Assembly (NCBI RefSeq): GCF_018760785.1
Contig: NZ_JAHHZO010000019.1
Location: 1-64,000 of the forward strand
From: Rhizobium sp. CSW-27
GTDB taxonomy: Bacteria; Pseudomonadota; Alphaproteobacteria; Rhizobiales; Rhizobiaceae
DNA length: 64,000 nt
Direction of reading: 5' to 3'
Shown here: positions 50,463 through 58,581 of the stretch, in pieces
Layout: each line of letters begins with the position of its first letter
Numbering within the stretch: position 1 is the first letter of the stretch
Program-made: the position numbers and the translations under genes
The notes under the pieces: generated by a model
What the model was told of the DNA's origin: nothing
Databases searched by the model: none
The model's input: only the letters and a program-made list of their open reading frames with translations

Positions 50463-51454
50463 TTGAAATCCTTGAAACCGGCCCCTTCAACACCGTGCAG
50501 GACCTCGGACGTCCGGGTTATCGCGATATCGGTGTTTCGGCCAGCGGCGCCATGGACTCGCTCGCGGTGAGGATCGGTAACAGTCTTGTCGGCAATGACG
50601 AGGGCGCGGCGGTGCTGGAGATCCAGACATTTCCGTTCCGTCTGCACTTCACTGACCGGACCGTGTTTGCCGTTACCGGCACGGATGGCAATCCGGTCTT
50701 GGACGGCATCGAGCTGCCTGCATGGTGCGCCTTTACTGCCGAGGCTGGCCAGATTCTTGAGCTGAGGCAGCCACCAAAGCTCGCGCGTGCTTACGTCTGC
50801 GTGGCTGGAGGCGTGGACGTGCCGTCGGTCATGGGCTCGCGCAGCACCTCCTTGCGCGGCGGCTTTGGCGGATATGCAGGCCGGCCTCTGGAAAAGGGCG
50901 ACCAGATAACCGTGGGGGCTGCCTCCACCAACATTCCGCTGCCTGCCTCGGGTCTGGCGGTGGTGGAGCCGTCAATAGCGCTGCAGGATGTCGTCCCGGC
51001 ATCCCCGGATGGAACTTTGCTGATCCGTGCCCTGCCGGCGGGTGAGCACGGCCTCTTCGCGGATGATGGCAAGGCGTTCTGGGATCAGACCTGGCGCATT
51101 TCCTCTCGCAGCGACCGCACGGGCTACCGCCTGTCCGGCGACGCCATTGTGCCGACGCAAACCGTTGAGATGCGATCGCATGGCGTGGTGCCGGGCGTGA
51201 TCCAGGTTCCGCCCGGTGGCGAACCCATCGTGCAGATGAGCGACGCAAATACGGCCGGTGGTTATCCCAAGATTGCCGGTGTCATCGAATGCGATCTGTG
51301 GCGGCTCGGCCAGGCCCGGATCGGCAGCCGCGTGCAGTTCGTCCGTTCGAGCCACGCGGAAGCACGGGCAGTGGAAAAAGCCGTCGAACGCTACATCGCA
51401 GATTTGAGGCAGACCATACCGATGGTCAAGCGCGCTCTGAAGGCAATGGCTTGA
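50459..51454 (+). CDS. pxpC: 5-oxoprolinase subunit PxpC (KipA family)
   Basis: A 331-residue protein with the KipA opening IEILETGPFNTVQDLGRPGYRDIGVSASGAMD, LRQPPKLARAYVCVAGGVDVPSVMGSRST, DQTWRISSRSDRTGYRLSG, and VPGVIQVPPGGEPIVQMSDANTAGGYPKI. These are all conserved in 5-oxoprolinase subunit C. It partners PxpB. Gap to pxpA is 34 bases. The length is normal and no key block is missing. Confidence 0.9.
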   Translation: MIEILETGPFNTVQDLGRPGYRDIGVSASGAMDSLAVRIGNSLVGNDEGAAVLEIQTFPFRLHFTDRTVFAVTGTDGNPVLDGIELPAWCAFTAEAGQILELRQPPKLARAYVCVAGGVDVPSVMGSRSTSLRGGFGGYAGRPLEKGDQITVGAASTNIPLPASGLAVVEPSIALQDVVPASPDGTLLIRALPAGEHGLFADDGKAFWDQTWRISSRSDRTGYRLSGDAIVPTQTVEMRSHGVVPGVIQVPPGGEPIVQMSDANTAGGYPKIAGVIECDLWRLGQARIGSRVQFVRSSHAEARAVEKAVERYIADLRQTIPMVKRALKAMA

Positions 51455-51488
51455 GCATGTTGGCTATCGGCATCGAGAGGAGCGCAGG

Positions 51489-52256
51489 ATGAAGATCGAT
51501 CTGAATTCCGACATGGGTGAAGGATTTGGTCCGTACCGGCTATGCGACGACGAGGCGATGATGCAGATCGTTTCCTCCGCCAACATCGCCTGCGGTTTTC
51601 ATGGCGGCGACCCCGATACGATGGCGCGGATGGTGCGGCTCGCGAAGGTGAACGGCGTCGGTATCGGTGCGCATCCGGGTCTGCCGGATCGCATCGGTTT
51701 CGGGCGTCGCGAAATGCCGTTTCAGCCGGATGAACTGCGCCAGCAGATGCTTTACCAGCTCGGTGCCCTGATCGCGATCGCCAGAGCCGAGGGTATGAAG
51801 GTGGGCCATTTCAGCTTCCACGCGGCCATGGGAACCATGGTCGAGCGTGATCCGGCCGTTGCAGACCTGATGATGCAGGCGATTGTCGCGGTGGACCCGG
51901 GACTGGCTGTTTTCGTCACCGCAGGCAGTGAAATTGAGAAGGCCGCAAAGCGGGCCGGCTTGAAGACGCTGGCCTTGTTCCTCGCTGACCGCGCCTATGA
52001 CGCGCGCGGCAAACTGGTTGCGCGTGGTCTGCCCGGCGCGCTGGTGAAGGACGAGGCATCGGTACGCGCCCGCGTGCGTCGCTTCCTCGTGGATGGAACC
52101 GTCGAGGCGATCGATGGAACGGTCATTCCGATGCAGGCGCGTTCCATTCTCATCCATAGCGACACGCCCGGTTCACTGGAGCTTGCCCGCATCGTCCGCA
52201 GCGAAATCGAGGCGGCCGGCGCCACTCTTGCTCCCGCGGCGGAACTCGCCAGCTGA
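51489..52256 (+). CDS. pxpA: 5-oxoprolinase subunit PxpA (LamB/YcsF family)
   Basis: A 255-residue protein beginning MKIDLNSDMGEGFGPYRLCDD, with NIACGFHGGDPDTMARMVRLA, GIGAHPGLPDRIGFGRREM, and FLADRAYDARGKLVARGLPGA. These conserved aspartate and histidine clusters define the LamB/YcsF family now known as PxpA. GAGGAG-like sequence (AGGAGCGCAGG) precedes the ATG. It completes the 5-oxoprolinase. An analogue of 5-oxoproline could be the real substrate here, given the neighbours. Confidence 0.9.
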   Translation: MKIDLNSDMGEGFGPYRLCDDEAMMQIVSSANIACGFHGGDPDTMARMVRLAKVNGVGIGAHPGLPDRIGFGRREMPFQPDELRQQMLYQLGALIAIARAEGMKVGHFSFHAAMGTMVERDPAVADLMMQAIVAVDPGLAVFVTAGSEIEKAAKRAGLKTLALFLADRAYDARGKLVARGLPGALVKDEASVRARVRRFLVDGTVEAIDGTVIPMQARSILIHSDTPGSLELARIVRSEIEAAGATLAPAAELAS

Positions 52257-52316
52257 CATGCCTGATCGCCCAGTGGGCGTTCCTCCAATTCAATCCACCA
52301 TCGAAAGACCAGACTG

Positions 52317-53522
52317 ATGTCCGTCACAGCCGACCGCCTGAAGAATGTCTCCATCTCCGCCTCCGCAGCCATGACCCAGCGCGCCCGAGAGCTGGCAGCC
52401 AAGGGTATCAAGGTCGTCAGCCTCTCCTCCGGCGAGCCAGATTTTCCGACGCCGGCCCACGCGATCGAGGCGGCCTATTCCGCTGCCCTGAACGGTGACA
52501 CCAAATATCCGCCCATGGACGGCACGGCAGCGCTGAAGGCCGCCATTGGCAGGAAGTTCAAGCGCGATAACAACCTCGAATACGATGCAAGCCAGATTAT
52601 CGTCTCGGCCGGCGGCAAGCAGGTGATCTTCAATGCGATGCTGGCAACCTGCAATCCCGGCGATGAAGTCGTGATCCCCACACCCTCCTGGGTCAGCTAT
52701 GCCGATATCGTCAAGTTCGCCGGCGGCGTCCCGGTCGCTGTCCCCTGCTTTGAGCAGGCCGGCTTCAAGCTGCGCGCGGAAGACCTGGAAGCCGCCATCA
52801 CGCCGCGCACCAAATGGCTGTTTCTGAACTTCCCGAACAATCCAACCGGCGCCGCCTGCTCGCGGGCCGAGATGGCGGCGATCGCTGACGTGATGCTGCG
52901 CCATCCTGACGTGTTGATCCTGACCGATGATATCTACGAGCATCTGGTCTACGACGATTTCGAATTCTGCACGATCGCCGAGGTCGAACCCCGCCTCTAT
53001 GATCGCGTGCTGACGATGAATGGTGTCTCGAAGGCCTATGCGATGACCGGCTGGCGGCTGGGCTTCTGTGCCAGCGGTTCGAAGGAACTGATGGCCGCGA
53101 TCAGCAATGTCAACGGCCAGAACAGCGGCGGAATCTCTACCCTGACCCAGGCGGCAGCGATTGCAGCACTCGACGGTCCCCAGGGCCTGCTCAAGGAACG
53201 TGCGGCGATCTACAAAGCACGCCGAGATTTTGTCATCGACAAGCTGTCCCAGGTGGAAGGACTTCGTTGCCACAAACCCGAAGGTGCCTTCTACGTCTAT
53301 CCGAACATGTCGGGCCTGATTGGAAAGACCAGCAAGGGCGGCCGCAAGATCGCGACGGACGTCGATTTCGTCATGGCGCTGGTCGATGAACACCACGTCG
53401 CCACTGTGCAGGGCGCTGCCTACGGCATGAGCCCGTTCTTCCGCATTTCCTACGCAACCAGCATGGAGATGCTGGAGGAGGGCTGCGCCCGCATTGCCCA
53501 GTTCTGTGCGGACATGCGTTAA
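52317..53522 (+). CDS. Aspartate-type aminotransferase (class I PLP)
   Basis: A 401-residue class I aminotransferase, subgroup I-gamma, as in rhizobial aspartate aminotransferases. Motifs: VVSLSSGEPDFPTPAH, YPPMDGTAALKAAI, NFPNNPTGAACS, LTDDIYEHLVYDDF, and NGVSKAYAMTGWRLGF with PLP-binding lysine K239. The C-terminal substrate arginine is in PFFRISYATSMEMLEEG. It follows pxpA by 60 bases and ends in a four-base stop overlap with the convergent LysR gene. Here it probably deaminates the glutamate-like product of the Pxp complex. Confidence 0.87.
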   Translation: MSVTADRLKNVSISASAAMTQRARELAAKGIKVVSLSSGEPDFPTPAHAIEAAYSAALNGDTKYPPMDGTAALKAAIGRKFKRDNNLEYDASQIIVSAGGKQVIFNAMLATCNPGDEVVIPTPSWVSYADIVKFAGGVPVAVPCFEQAGFKLRAEDLEAAITPRTKWLFLNFPNNPTGAACSRAEMAAIADVMLRHPDVLILTDDIYEHLVYDDFEFCTIAEVEPRLYDRVLTMNGVSKAYAMTGWRLGFCASGSKELMAAISNVNGQNSGGISTLTQAAAIAALDGPQGLLKERAAIYKARRDFVIDKLSQVEGLRCHKPEGAFYVYPNMSGLIGKTSKGGRKIATDVDFVMALVDEHHVATVQGAAYGMSPFFRISYATSMEMLEEGCARIAQFCADMR

Positions 53523-54424
53523 ATCTTCAGCCCTTCGGTCAGCTCGACCAGGATGTCCCTGACCGCAAGTGCCGGCTCCGACAACGGGTTTTGGTCGGAA
53601 ACACACAAAGACAGCGTCTCCTCGATCCGCGGGGAGACGATCCGGCAGATCAGCGGCTCGCTGGTTTCCGTCATGATACGGTCGGCAATCGCCTTTGGCA
53701 TGATCGTCGCGCCAAGACCTGCGGCCACCGCGCGCGCCAATGTGCGAACGATCTCCACTTCCGCGACCACTTTCATGCTGTTGCGTGTGCGGGTAAAGGC
53801 AGTGTCCACCGCACGACGGACGAAGTTGTAGGCGGGCGGCAGCAGCAGAGGCATGCTGTCCAGCGCCGCCAGCGGCACCGGCTTGCCGTCATCTTCGAGC
53901 CCGAAATCGCGGTGCGCGACCAGATAGAAGTCTTCTCGCAGGATCGGATCGAAGCGCACGCCCTTGATCGGCCCCGTGCCGTGGATCAGTGCCATTTCCA
54001 ATCGGCCGTTCATGATCATCTGGCTATAGGTCTGGCCGACGCTCTCGGTCAGGTGCAGCAGGATTCCGGGGTGACGCCGGCGGGTCTCCGCGAGAAGGTC
54101 GACAGAAAGTGTGGCCGCGCTGCTGAAAGGCACCAGGCCGACGGAAACGCGCCCGGCCAGGGAATTGCCGGCTGCCGATGCATCGGCCTGCGCCTGGTCC
54201 ATCTGCCGCAGGATGATCTGGGCATGGCGATAAACCGCATGGCCCGCATCCGTCATGCTGACACCCTGCTGGCTGCGTATCAAAAGCTTCTGACCAAAAT
54301 GGTCTTCCAGAGCGGACAGCTGCTGGCTCAGCGCCGGCTGGGCGATGTGCAGCAGATCAGCAGCACGCGTAATGCTCCCGCTGTCGACGATCACGATGAA
54401 GGATTTGAGGCGCCTGATGTCCAT
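53519..54424 (-). CDS. LysR-family transcriptional regulator
   Basis: A 301-residue LysR protein: MDIRRLKSFIVIVDSGSITRAADLLHIAQPALSQQLSALEDHFGQKLLIR is the DNA-binding domain (residues 1-50). The effector domain has GVRFDPILREDFYLVAHRD and AAGLGATIMPKAI, resembling the Nac/Cbl and NocR styles. It is divergent from the SDR/ABC-transporter operon and convergent with the Pxp/aminotransferase operon. It probably controls the whole catabolic block. Confidence 0.87.
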   Translation of the reverse strand: MDIRRLKSFIVIVDSGSITRAADLLHIAQPALSQQLSALEDHFGQKLLIRSQQGVSMTDAGHAVYRHAQIILRQMDQAQADASAAGNSLAGRVSVGLVPFSSAATLSVDLLAETRRRHPGILLHLTESVGQTYSQMIMNGRLEMALIHGTGPIKGVRFDPILREDFYLVAHRDFGLEDDGKPVPLAALDSMPLLLPPAYNFVRRAVDTAFTRTRNSMKVVAEVEIVRTLARAVAAGLGATIMPKAIADRIMTETSEPLICRIVSPRIEETLSLCVSDQNPLSEPALAVRDILVELTEGLKI

Positions 54425-54536
54425 TTGATCGGGATGCTTTTGTTCTCTCTCGGCGCATGTTTACAGAGGTGGACGCCCTTTGCAAACGCCGGGCTTGCGG
54501 TTGCCGGCGCGGAAAGGGGAGCTCCATACAACTTGC

Positions 54537-54554
54537 TTATTGCTCCAGAGATAA
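54537..54554. promoter_or_regulatory. Candidate LysR box before the SDR/ABC operon
   Basis: TTATTGCTCCAGAGATAA has TTAT/ATAA arms around a ten-base centre. It lies 113 bases upstream of the divergent LysR start and 64 bases upstream of the SDR start, a typical place for a LysR recognition site. The match to T-N11-A is by eye only. Confidence 0.35.
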
Positions 54555-54617
54555 TCGGTCTTAGGCAAGGAATTAAAGCGCCGCTAATGTCTGCGGCAAC
54601 AAAAAAAGGGGACTTTA

Positions 54618-55394
54618 ATGCCATTCTCCGATTACAAGACAGCCTTGGTGACGGGAGCATCCTCCGGCATCGGCGCTGCCATCGTCGAGCGCTTCCGTCG
54701 CGAGAATATCGAAGTTCACGCCATTGCCCGAAGCGGCGATGCACTCAAGGCTCTTGCCGAACGGACCGGGTGCATCGCGCACGTCATCGATGTAACGGAT
54801 CGGGCCGCAATCGCTGACCTCGCATCCAGGGTTCCGTTCGACATCCTCGTCAACAATGCCGGGGTGGATCGGCCCAAGAAATTCCTGGACGCCGATGAAG
54901 GTGACATTGACCTGCTTGTCGACGTCAACTTGCGCGCGGTTCTTCACATCTGCCGGCTGATCGTTCCGGGAATGGTTGCCCGCGACCGCGGTCATGTCAT
55001 CAACATCTCTTCGATTGCCGGCAATTACAATTTCGGTGGCAATTCGACCTATCATGCCGTCAAGGCGGGCGTGGCCATGCTGTCGAACCAGTTGCGGCTG
55101 GATGCCTTCGGCAAGCGTGTCCGCGTCACGGAAGTCTGCCCGGGTCGCGTGGCGACAGATATCTTCAACCACGTGCATGGCAATGACCCGAGCATTCGCG
55201 AACGCTTCATCGACGGTTTCGAACTCCCTGAGGCCGCCGACATTGCAGACGCGATCGCTTTTGCCATTGCTGCGCCTGTGGCCGTCAATATCGGTCACAT
55301 GGAGATCACGCCGACACTCCAGGTGATGGGTGGGCTTCAGACGGCACGGCCCCAGCCGCGTCAGGCCGACGAACCCGGGGAGCCGAAGCGGTGA
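54618..55394 (+). CDS. Short-chain dehydrogenase/reductase (classical SDR)
   Basis: A 258-residue Rossmann oxidoreductase. Cofactor motif TGASSGIGAAI at residues 13-22, NNAG at 79-82, and the catalytic S132 (NISSIAG), Y145 and K149 (YHAVK). Length and motifs are those of classical NAD(P)-dependent SDRs. AGGGGAC precedes the ATG. It is the first gene of the transporter operon and overlaps the first permease (GTGA). A likely role is oxidation or reduction of a hydroxyl group on the imported compound; the substrate is unknown. Confidence 0.85.
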   Translation: MPFSDYKTALVTGASSGIGAAIVERFRRENIEVHAIARSGDALKALAERTGCIAHVIDVTDRAAIADLASRVPFDILVNNAGVDRPKKFLDADEGDIDLLVDVNLRAVLHICRLIVPGMVARDRGHVINISSIAGNYNFGGNSTYHAVKAGVAMLSNQLRLDAFGKRVRVTEVCPGRVATDIFNHVHGNDPSIRERFIDGFELPEAADIADAIAFAIAAPVAVNIGHMEITPTLQVMGGLQTARPQPRQADEPGEPKR

Positions 55395-56098
55395 GTGGAT
55401 TCGACCTTTCGGCCATTCTCAAGGATCCGGCCTCTGTCGCCATGCTGCTGCATGGCGTCGAGATGACTTTCGTCATCTTTGCCGGGTCGTGGCTTTTGGC
55501 GATGGTCCTCGCGCTCACGCTTCTGTCCATCCGCTTTTCGCCGTTTCGCTTCGGCGAGTACGTTGTCGCCGCATACGTGTCCTATCATCGCAACGTGCCG
55601 ACACTGGTTCAGCTGATGCTCTGGTATTTCGGCATTTTCACTTTGATGCCGAACGGATTGACCTCCTGGCTTTCCGCCCACAACGCCGAAACGATCTTCG
55701 CCATCATCGGTCTCGGGCTTTGCCAGGCGGCCTATTTCAGCGAAGACCTGCGCTCCGGGCTGCGCTCCGTTAGTCCCGGGCAGATGGAAGCGGCCAAGGC
55801 TCTCGGTCACGGCTATCTGTCGGCGATGCGCTTCGTCATCTTGCCGCAGGGTGTTCGCAATGCGCTGCCGCCGCTCATCAATCACAGCGTATCGCTCTTC
55901 AAGAACAGCAGCCTGGCCATCATCATCGGCGCACCGGAACTGACTCACGCGGTCAAGGAAATTGAAAACCTTAGCTTCCGGACCTTCGAGATCTATCTGA
56001 TCGGCACGGTGCTCTATCTGTTCTTTTCTCTGCTGATCATGGGTGCCGGTGCCTATCTGTCATTGCGTGCAGACCCGGTTCGGAGGGCGCGCGCATGA
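55391..56098 (+). CDS. Polar amino-acid ABC transporter permease
   Basis: A 235-residue HisM/GlnP-type permease starting with GTG 55391, overlapping the SDR stop. It shows VSYHRNVPTLVQLMLWYFGIF, the EAA loop EAAKALGHGYLSAMRFVILPQGVRNALPPL, and LFKNSSLAIIIGAPELTHAVKEIE. About five membrane segments. It forms a heterodimer with the next permease and overlaps it by four bases. Confidence 0.88.
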   Translation: MSGFDLSAILKDPASVAMLLHGVEMTFVIFAGSWLLAMVLALTLLSIRFSPFRFGEYVVAAYVSYHRNVPTLVQLMLWYFGIFTLMPNGLTSWLSAHNAETIFAIIGLGLCQAAYFSEDLRSGLRSVSPGQMEAAKALGHGYLSAMRFVILPQGVRNALPPLINHSVSLFKNSSLAIIIGAPELTHAVKEIENLSFRTFEIYLIGTVLYLFFSLLIMGAGAYLSLRADPVRRARA

Positions 56099-56850
56099 TC
56101 ACGGACATCATCACCATCATCAAGGATTACTGGCTGCTGCTGTTGATAGGCCAATATCCGAACGGTCCACTGGGCGGACTGGCCAATACGCTGATCCTCT
56201 CGGCGCTCAGTATCGCACTTGCCTTTCCAATCAGCATCCTGTTTGCCCTAGCGCGCCTGTCGAAATGGCGTGCGTTGCGGTGGCCCGTCACGGCGCTCGT
56301 CTACATCACGCGCGGCGTGCCGCTGCTGATGCTGGTTCTGTGGAGCTATTTCCTGGTTCCGCTTTTGACCGGGGCGGATGTGCCGAGCTTTGTCACGATG
56401 CTGACGACGCTGGTCTTCTACCAGGGAGCATTTCTCAGCGAGGTCGTTCGCGGCGGCATTGTCGCCCTCGGTCATGGGCAGATGGAAGCAGCCAAGGCGC
56501 TGGGACACAGCTATCTGGGCGCGATGCGGTTCATCATACTGCCGCAAGCACTCTACAACATGATCCCGAGCATCATCTCGACCTTCGTGTCCACGATTAA
56601 AGACACGACGATCGGCTATGTCATCAATGTGCCGGACCTCACCTTCGCGGCCAGCCAGGTCAACAACCAGCTTCTGACACAGCCCTTCCAGGTCTTCCTG
56701 ATCCTGGCGATCGTCTACTACGCCATCTGCTGGAGCCTGACCAAGGTGGCCAATGCCATTGAGCAACGGATTACCCGCCGGCGCGCCGGACCATCCCGTA
56801 CGGTCGTTGCACCTCTGGCGCCATCCAAAATCCTATCGGAGCAGCCATGA
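56095..56850 (+). CDS. Polar amino-acid ABC transporter permease
   Basis: A 251-residue HisQ/GltK-type permease: GPLGGLANTLILSALSIALAFPISILFALARLS, YITRGVPLLMLVLWSYF, EAA loop EAAKALGHSYLGAMRFIILPQALYNMIPS, then STIKDTTIGYVINVPDLTFAA. Note that both permeases share the EAAKALGH-YL-AMRF loop, as expected for subunits contacting the same ATPase. It overlaps the ATPase gene by four bases. Confidence 0.88.
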   Translation: MITDIITIIKDYWLLLLIGQYPNGPLGGLANTLILSALSIALAFPISILFALARLSKWRALRWPVTALVYITRGVPLLMLVLWSYFLVPLLTGADVPSFVTMLTTLVFYQGAFLSEVVRGGIVALGHGQMEAAKALGHSYLGAMRFIILPQALYNMIPSIISTFVSTIKDTTIGYVINVPDLTFAASQVNNQLLTQPFQVFLILAIVYYAICWSLTKVANAIEQRITRRRAGPSRTVVAPLAPSKILSEQP

Positions 56851-57614
56851 CCATGTCCGCATCCACTCCGCAACAGGCCCCGGCGATCCGCCTGTCCAAC
56901 GTCCACAAGAGCTATGGCGATCATCCGGTTCTGAAAAACATCAATGCCTCTGTCGCGCGCGGCGAGGTGGTGGTGATCTGCGGCCCGTCCGGTTCGGGCA
57001 AGTCGACATTGATCCGCACCATCAACCGTCTGGAAGAGATCAACAGTGGTTCGATCGTCTTCGACGGTCAGGATATTCACGCGACGATGCCGGCGAAGAA
57101 ACTCAATCTTTTGCGCAGCAGCATCGGCTTCGTTTTCCAGAACTTCAACCTCTTCCCGCATCTGTCGGTGGTCGAGAACGTGTCGATGTCGCCGATCCGC
57201 GTGAAGGGCGTTGCACCGGATGTGGCCTATGACAAGGCGCTGAAACTGCTTGATCGCGTGGGCCTGGCGGAAAAGGCAAACGCCTATCCCGGACAGCTCT
57301 CCGGCGGACAGCAGCAGCGTGTGGCCATCGCCCGCGCGCTCGCCATGGAGCCGCCGGTCATGCTGTTCGATGAGCCGACCAGCGCGCTGGATCCCGAAAT
57401 GGTCGGGGAGGTCCTGTCGGTGATGAAAAGCCTCGCGGCTGAAGGCATGACCATGTTGTGCGTCACGCATGAAATGGGGTTTGCCCGCGACGTTGCCGAC
57501 CGCATCTGGTTCATCAATGCGGGCGAAATCCTTGAGACGGCTCCGCCGGAAGAGTTCTTCAAGACCCCCCGCCATCCCCGTGCGCAGCGGTTCCTCGCTG
57601 ATCTGCGCCACTGA
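56847..57614 (+). CDS. Polar amino-acid ABC transporter ATPase
   Basis: A 255-residue GlnQ/HisP-class ATPase. Walker A GPSGSGKST at about residues 46-54, Q-loop GFVFQNFNLFPHLSVVEN, signature LSGGQQQRVAIARAL, Walker B VMLFDEPTSALDPEM, switch CVTHEMGFARDVADR. It overlaps the second permease by four bases and precedes the binding protein by 32 bases. Confidence 0.92.
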   Translation: MTMSASTPQQAPAIRLSNVHKSYGDHPVLKNINASVARGEVVVICGPSGSGKSTLIRTINRLEEINSGSIVFDGQDIHATMPAKKLNLLRSSIGFVFQNFNLFPHLSVVENVSMSPIRVKGVAPDVAYDKALKLLDRVGLAEKANAYPGQLSGGQQQRVAIARALAMEPPVMLFDEPTSALDPEMVGEVLSVMKSLAAEGMTMLCVTHEMGFARDVADRIWFINAGEILETAPPEEFFKTPRHPRAQRFLADLRH

Positions 57615-57646
57615 TATCCAAAACCAAAAAACAAAGGAGAGCAGCA

Positions 57647-58483
57647 ATGAACTGGAAATGCATCACTCTGGCGGCGGCACTTGCCGGTACCGCAGCCATC
57701 TCGTCCGCCAAGGCGGATCAACTCGACACGATCATGTCGTCGAAGACGCTGCGTTGTGCAACGTTTGCCGACGTGCCTCCCTTCGCATCGCCCGATCCGA
57801 AGACCCGTGAAATGGTCGGCTTCGACGTCGATCTGTGCAACGCCATCGGCAAGGCGCTTGGTGTAAAGGCGGAAATCAAGCCCGTGTCCGTCGAGGCCCG
57901 CGTACCCGAGGTCAAGCTTGGTCGTGTCGACATCACGGTGGCGAACCTCGCCTACACGCTGAGCCGCGCCGAGCAGATCCAGTTCAGCGATCCCTATTAT
58001 CTCGCCAAGGAAATGCTCATCGTCCCGGCTGATGATCCGGGCCAGAAGAAGGCTGATTTCGAGGGCCAGCGGCTGGCGTCGACCAAGGGCTCGACGTCGG
58101 AAATGTCGATCAAGCTCAACAAGTCCGATCCCTTGACCTTCCAGGATACCGCGTCCGCCTATCTCGCCGCCCAGCAGGGCAAGGCGCGCGGCATGGTTGC
58201 CAACACGATGACCACGACCAAGCTGGTCATGGAATCGAAGACCAAGGGCAAGGAAATGCGGATGATCCCTGAGCCGATGCTCTATCAGCCGATCGGCATC
58301 GGCATGGCCAAGGATAACCCGGCGCTCACGGCCAAGATCAACGAGGTTCTGCGCAAGCTCGATACCTCCGGTGAACTCAACCAGATCTGGGACAAGTGGC
58401 TTGGCCCGAACACCGATTACAAGATGACGCGCACCGACAAGGTGGTGCCGCTTGCCGAACTGAAATTCGACCCCATCCCGTAA
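57647..58483 (+). CDS. Amino-acid ABC transporter periplasmic binding protein
   Basis: A 278-residue family-3 solute-binding protein with signal peptide ending SSAKA-DQ and a clear AAAGGAGAG ribosome binding site. Motifs: LRCATFADVPPFASPDPKTREMVGFDVDLCNAIGKALGVKAEIKPVSVEARVPEVKLGRVDITVANLAYT (residues about 34-100), RAEQIQFSDPYYLAKEMLIV. The arginine and aspartate that clamp an alpha-amino acid (SVEARVPEVKLG, VDITVANL) are present. The side-chain pocket cannot be judged. It completes the transporter. Confidence 0.88.
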   Translation: MNWKCITLAAALAGTAAISSAKADQLDTIMSSKTLRCATFADVPPFASPDPKTREMVGFDVDLCNAIGKALGVKAEIKPVSVEARVPEVKLGRVDITVANLAYTLSRAEQIQFSDPYYLAKEMLIVPADDPGQKKADFEGQRLASTKGSTSEMSIKLNKSDPLTFQDTASAYLAAQQGKARGMVANTMTTTKLVMESKTKGKEMRMIPEPMLYQPIGIGMAKDNPALTAKINEVLRKLDTSGELNQIWDKWLGPNTDYKMTRTDKVVPLAELKFDPIP

Positions 58484-58581
58484 GCCGGACGGCCGGGACC
58501 CAACTCAACTGAAAAAATGACGATGCTCATGGCGGTGGAGATGGTTCTGCCGCCACGGGTATCTGTGCGAGGAAAATCCAA

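Noticed and set aside
49755..51454. Urea carboxylase/allophanate hydrolase interpretation of the KipI/KipA pair
   Set aside because: The adjacent LamB/YcsF gene makes the PxpABC 5-oxoprolinase set complete. No urea amidolyase or allophanate amidase is present.
52290..53606. A 438-codon minus-strand frame opposite the aminotransferase
   Set aside because: It is a mirror of a codon-biased PLP enzyme gene, with no motif of its own.
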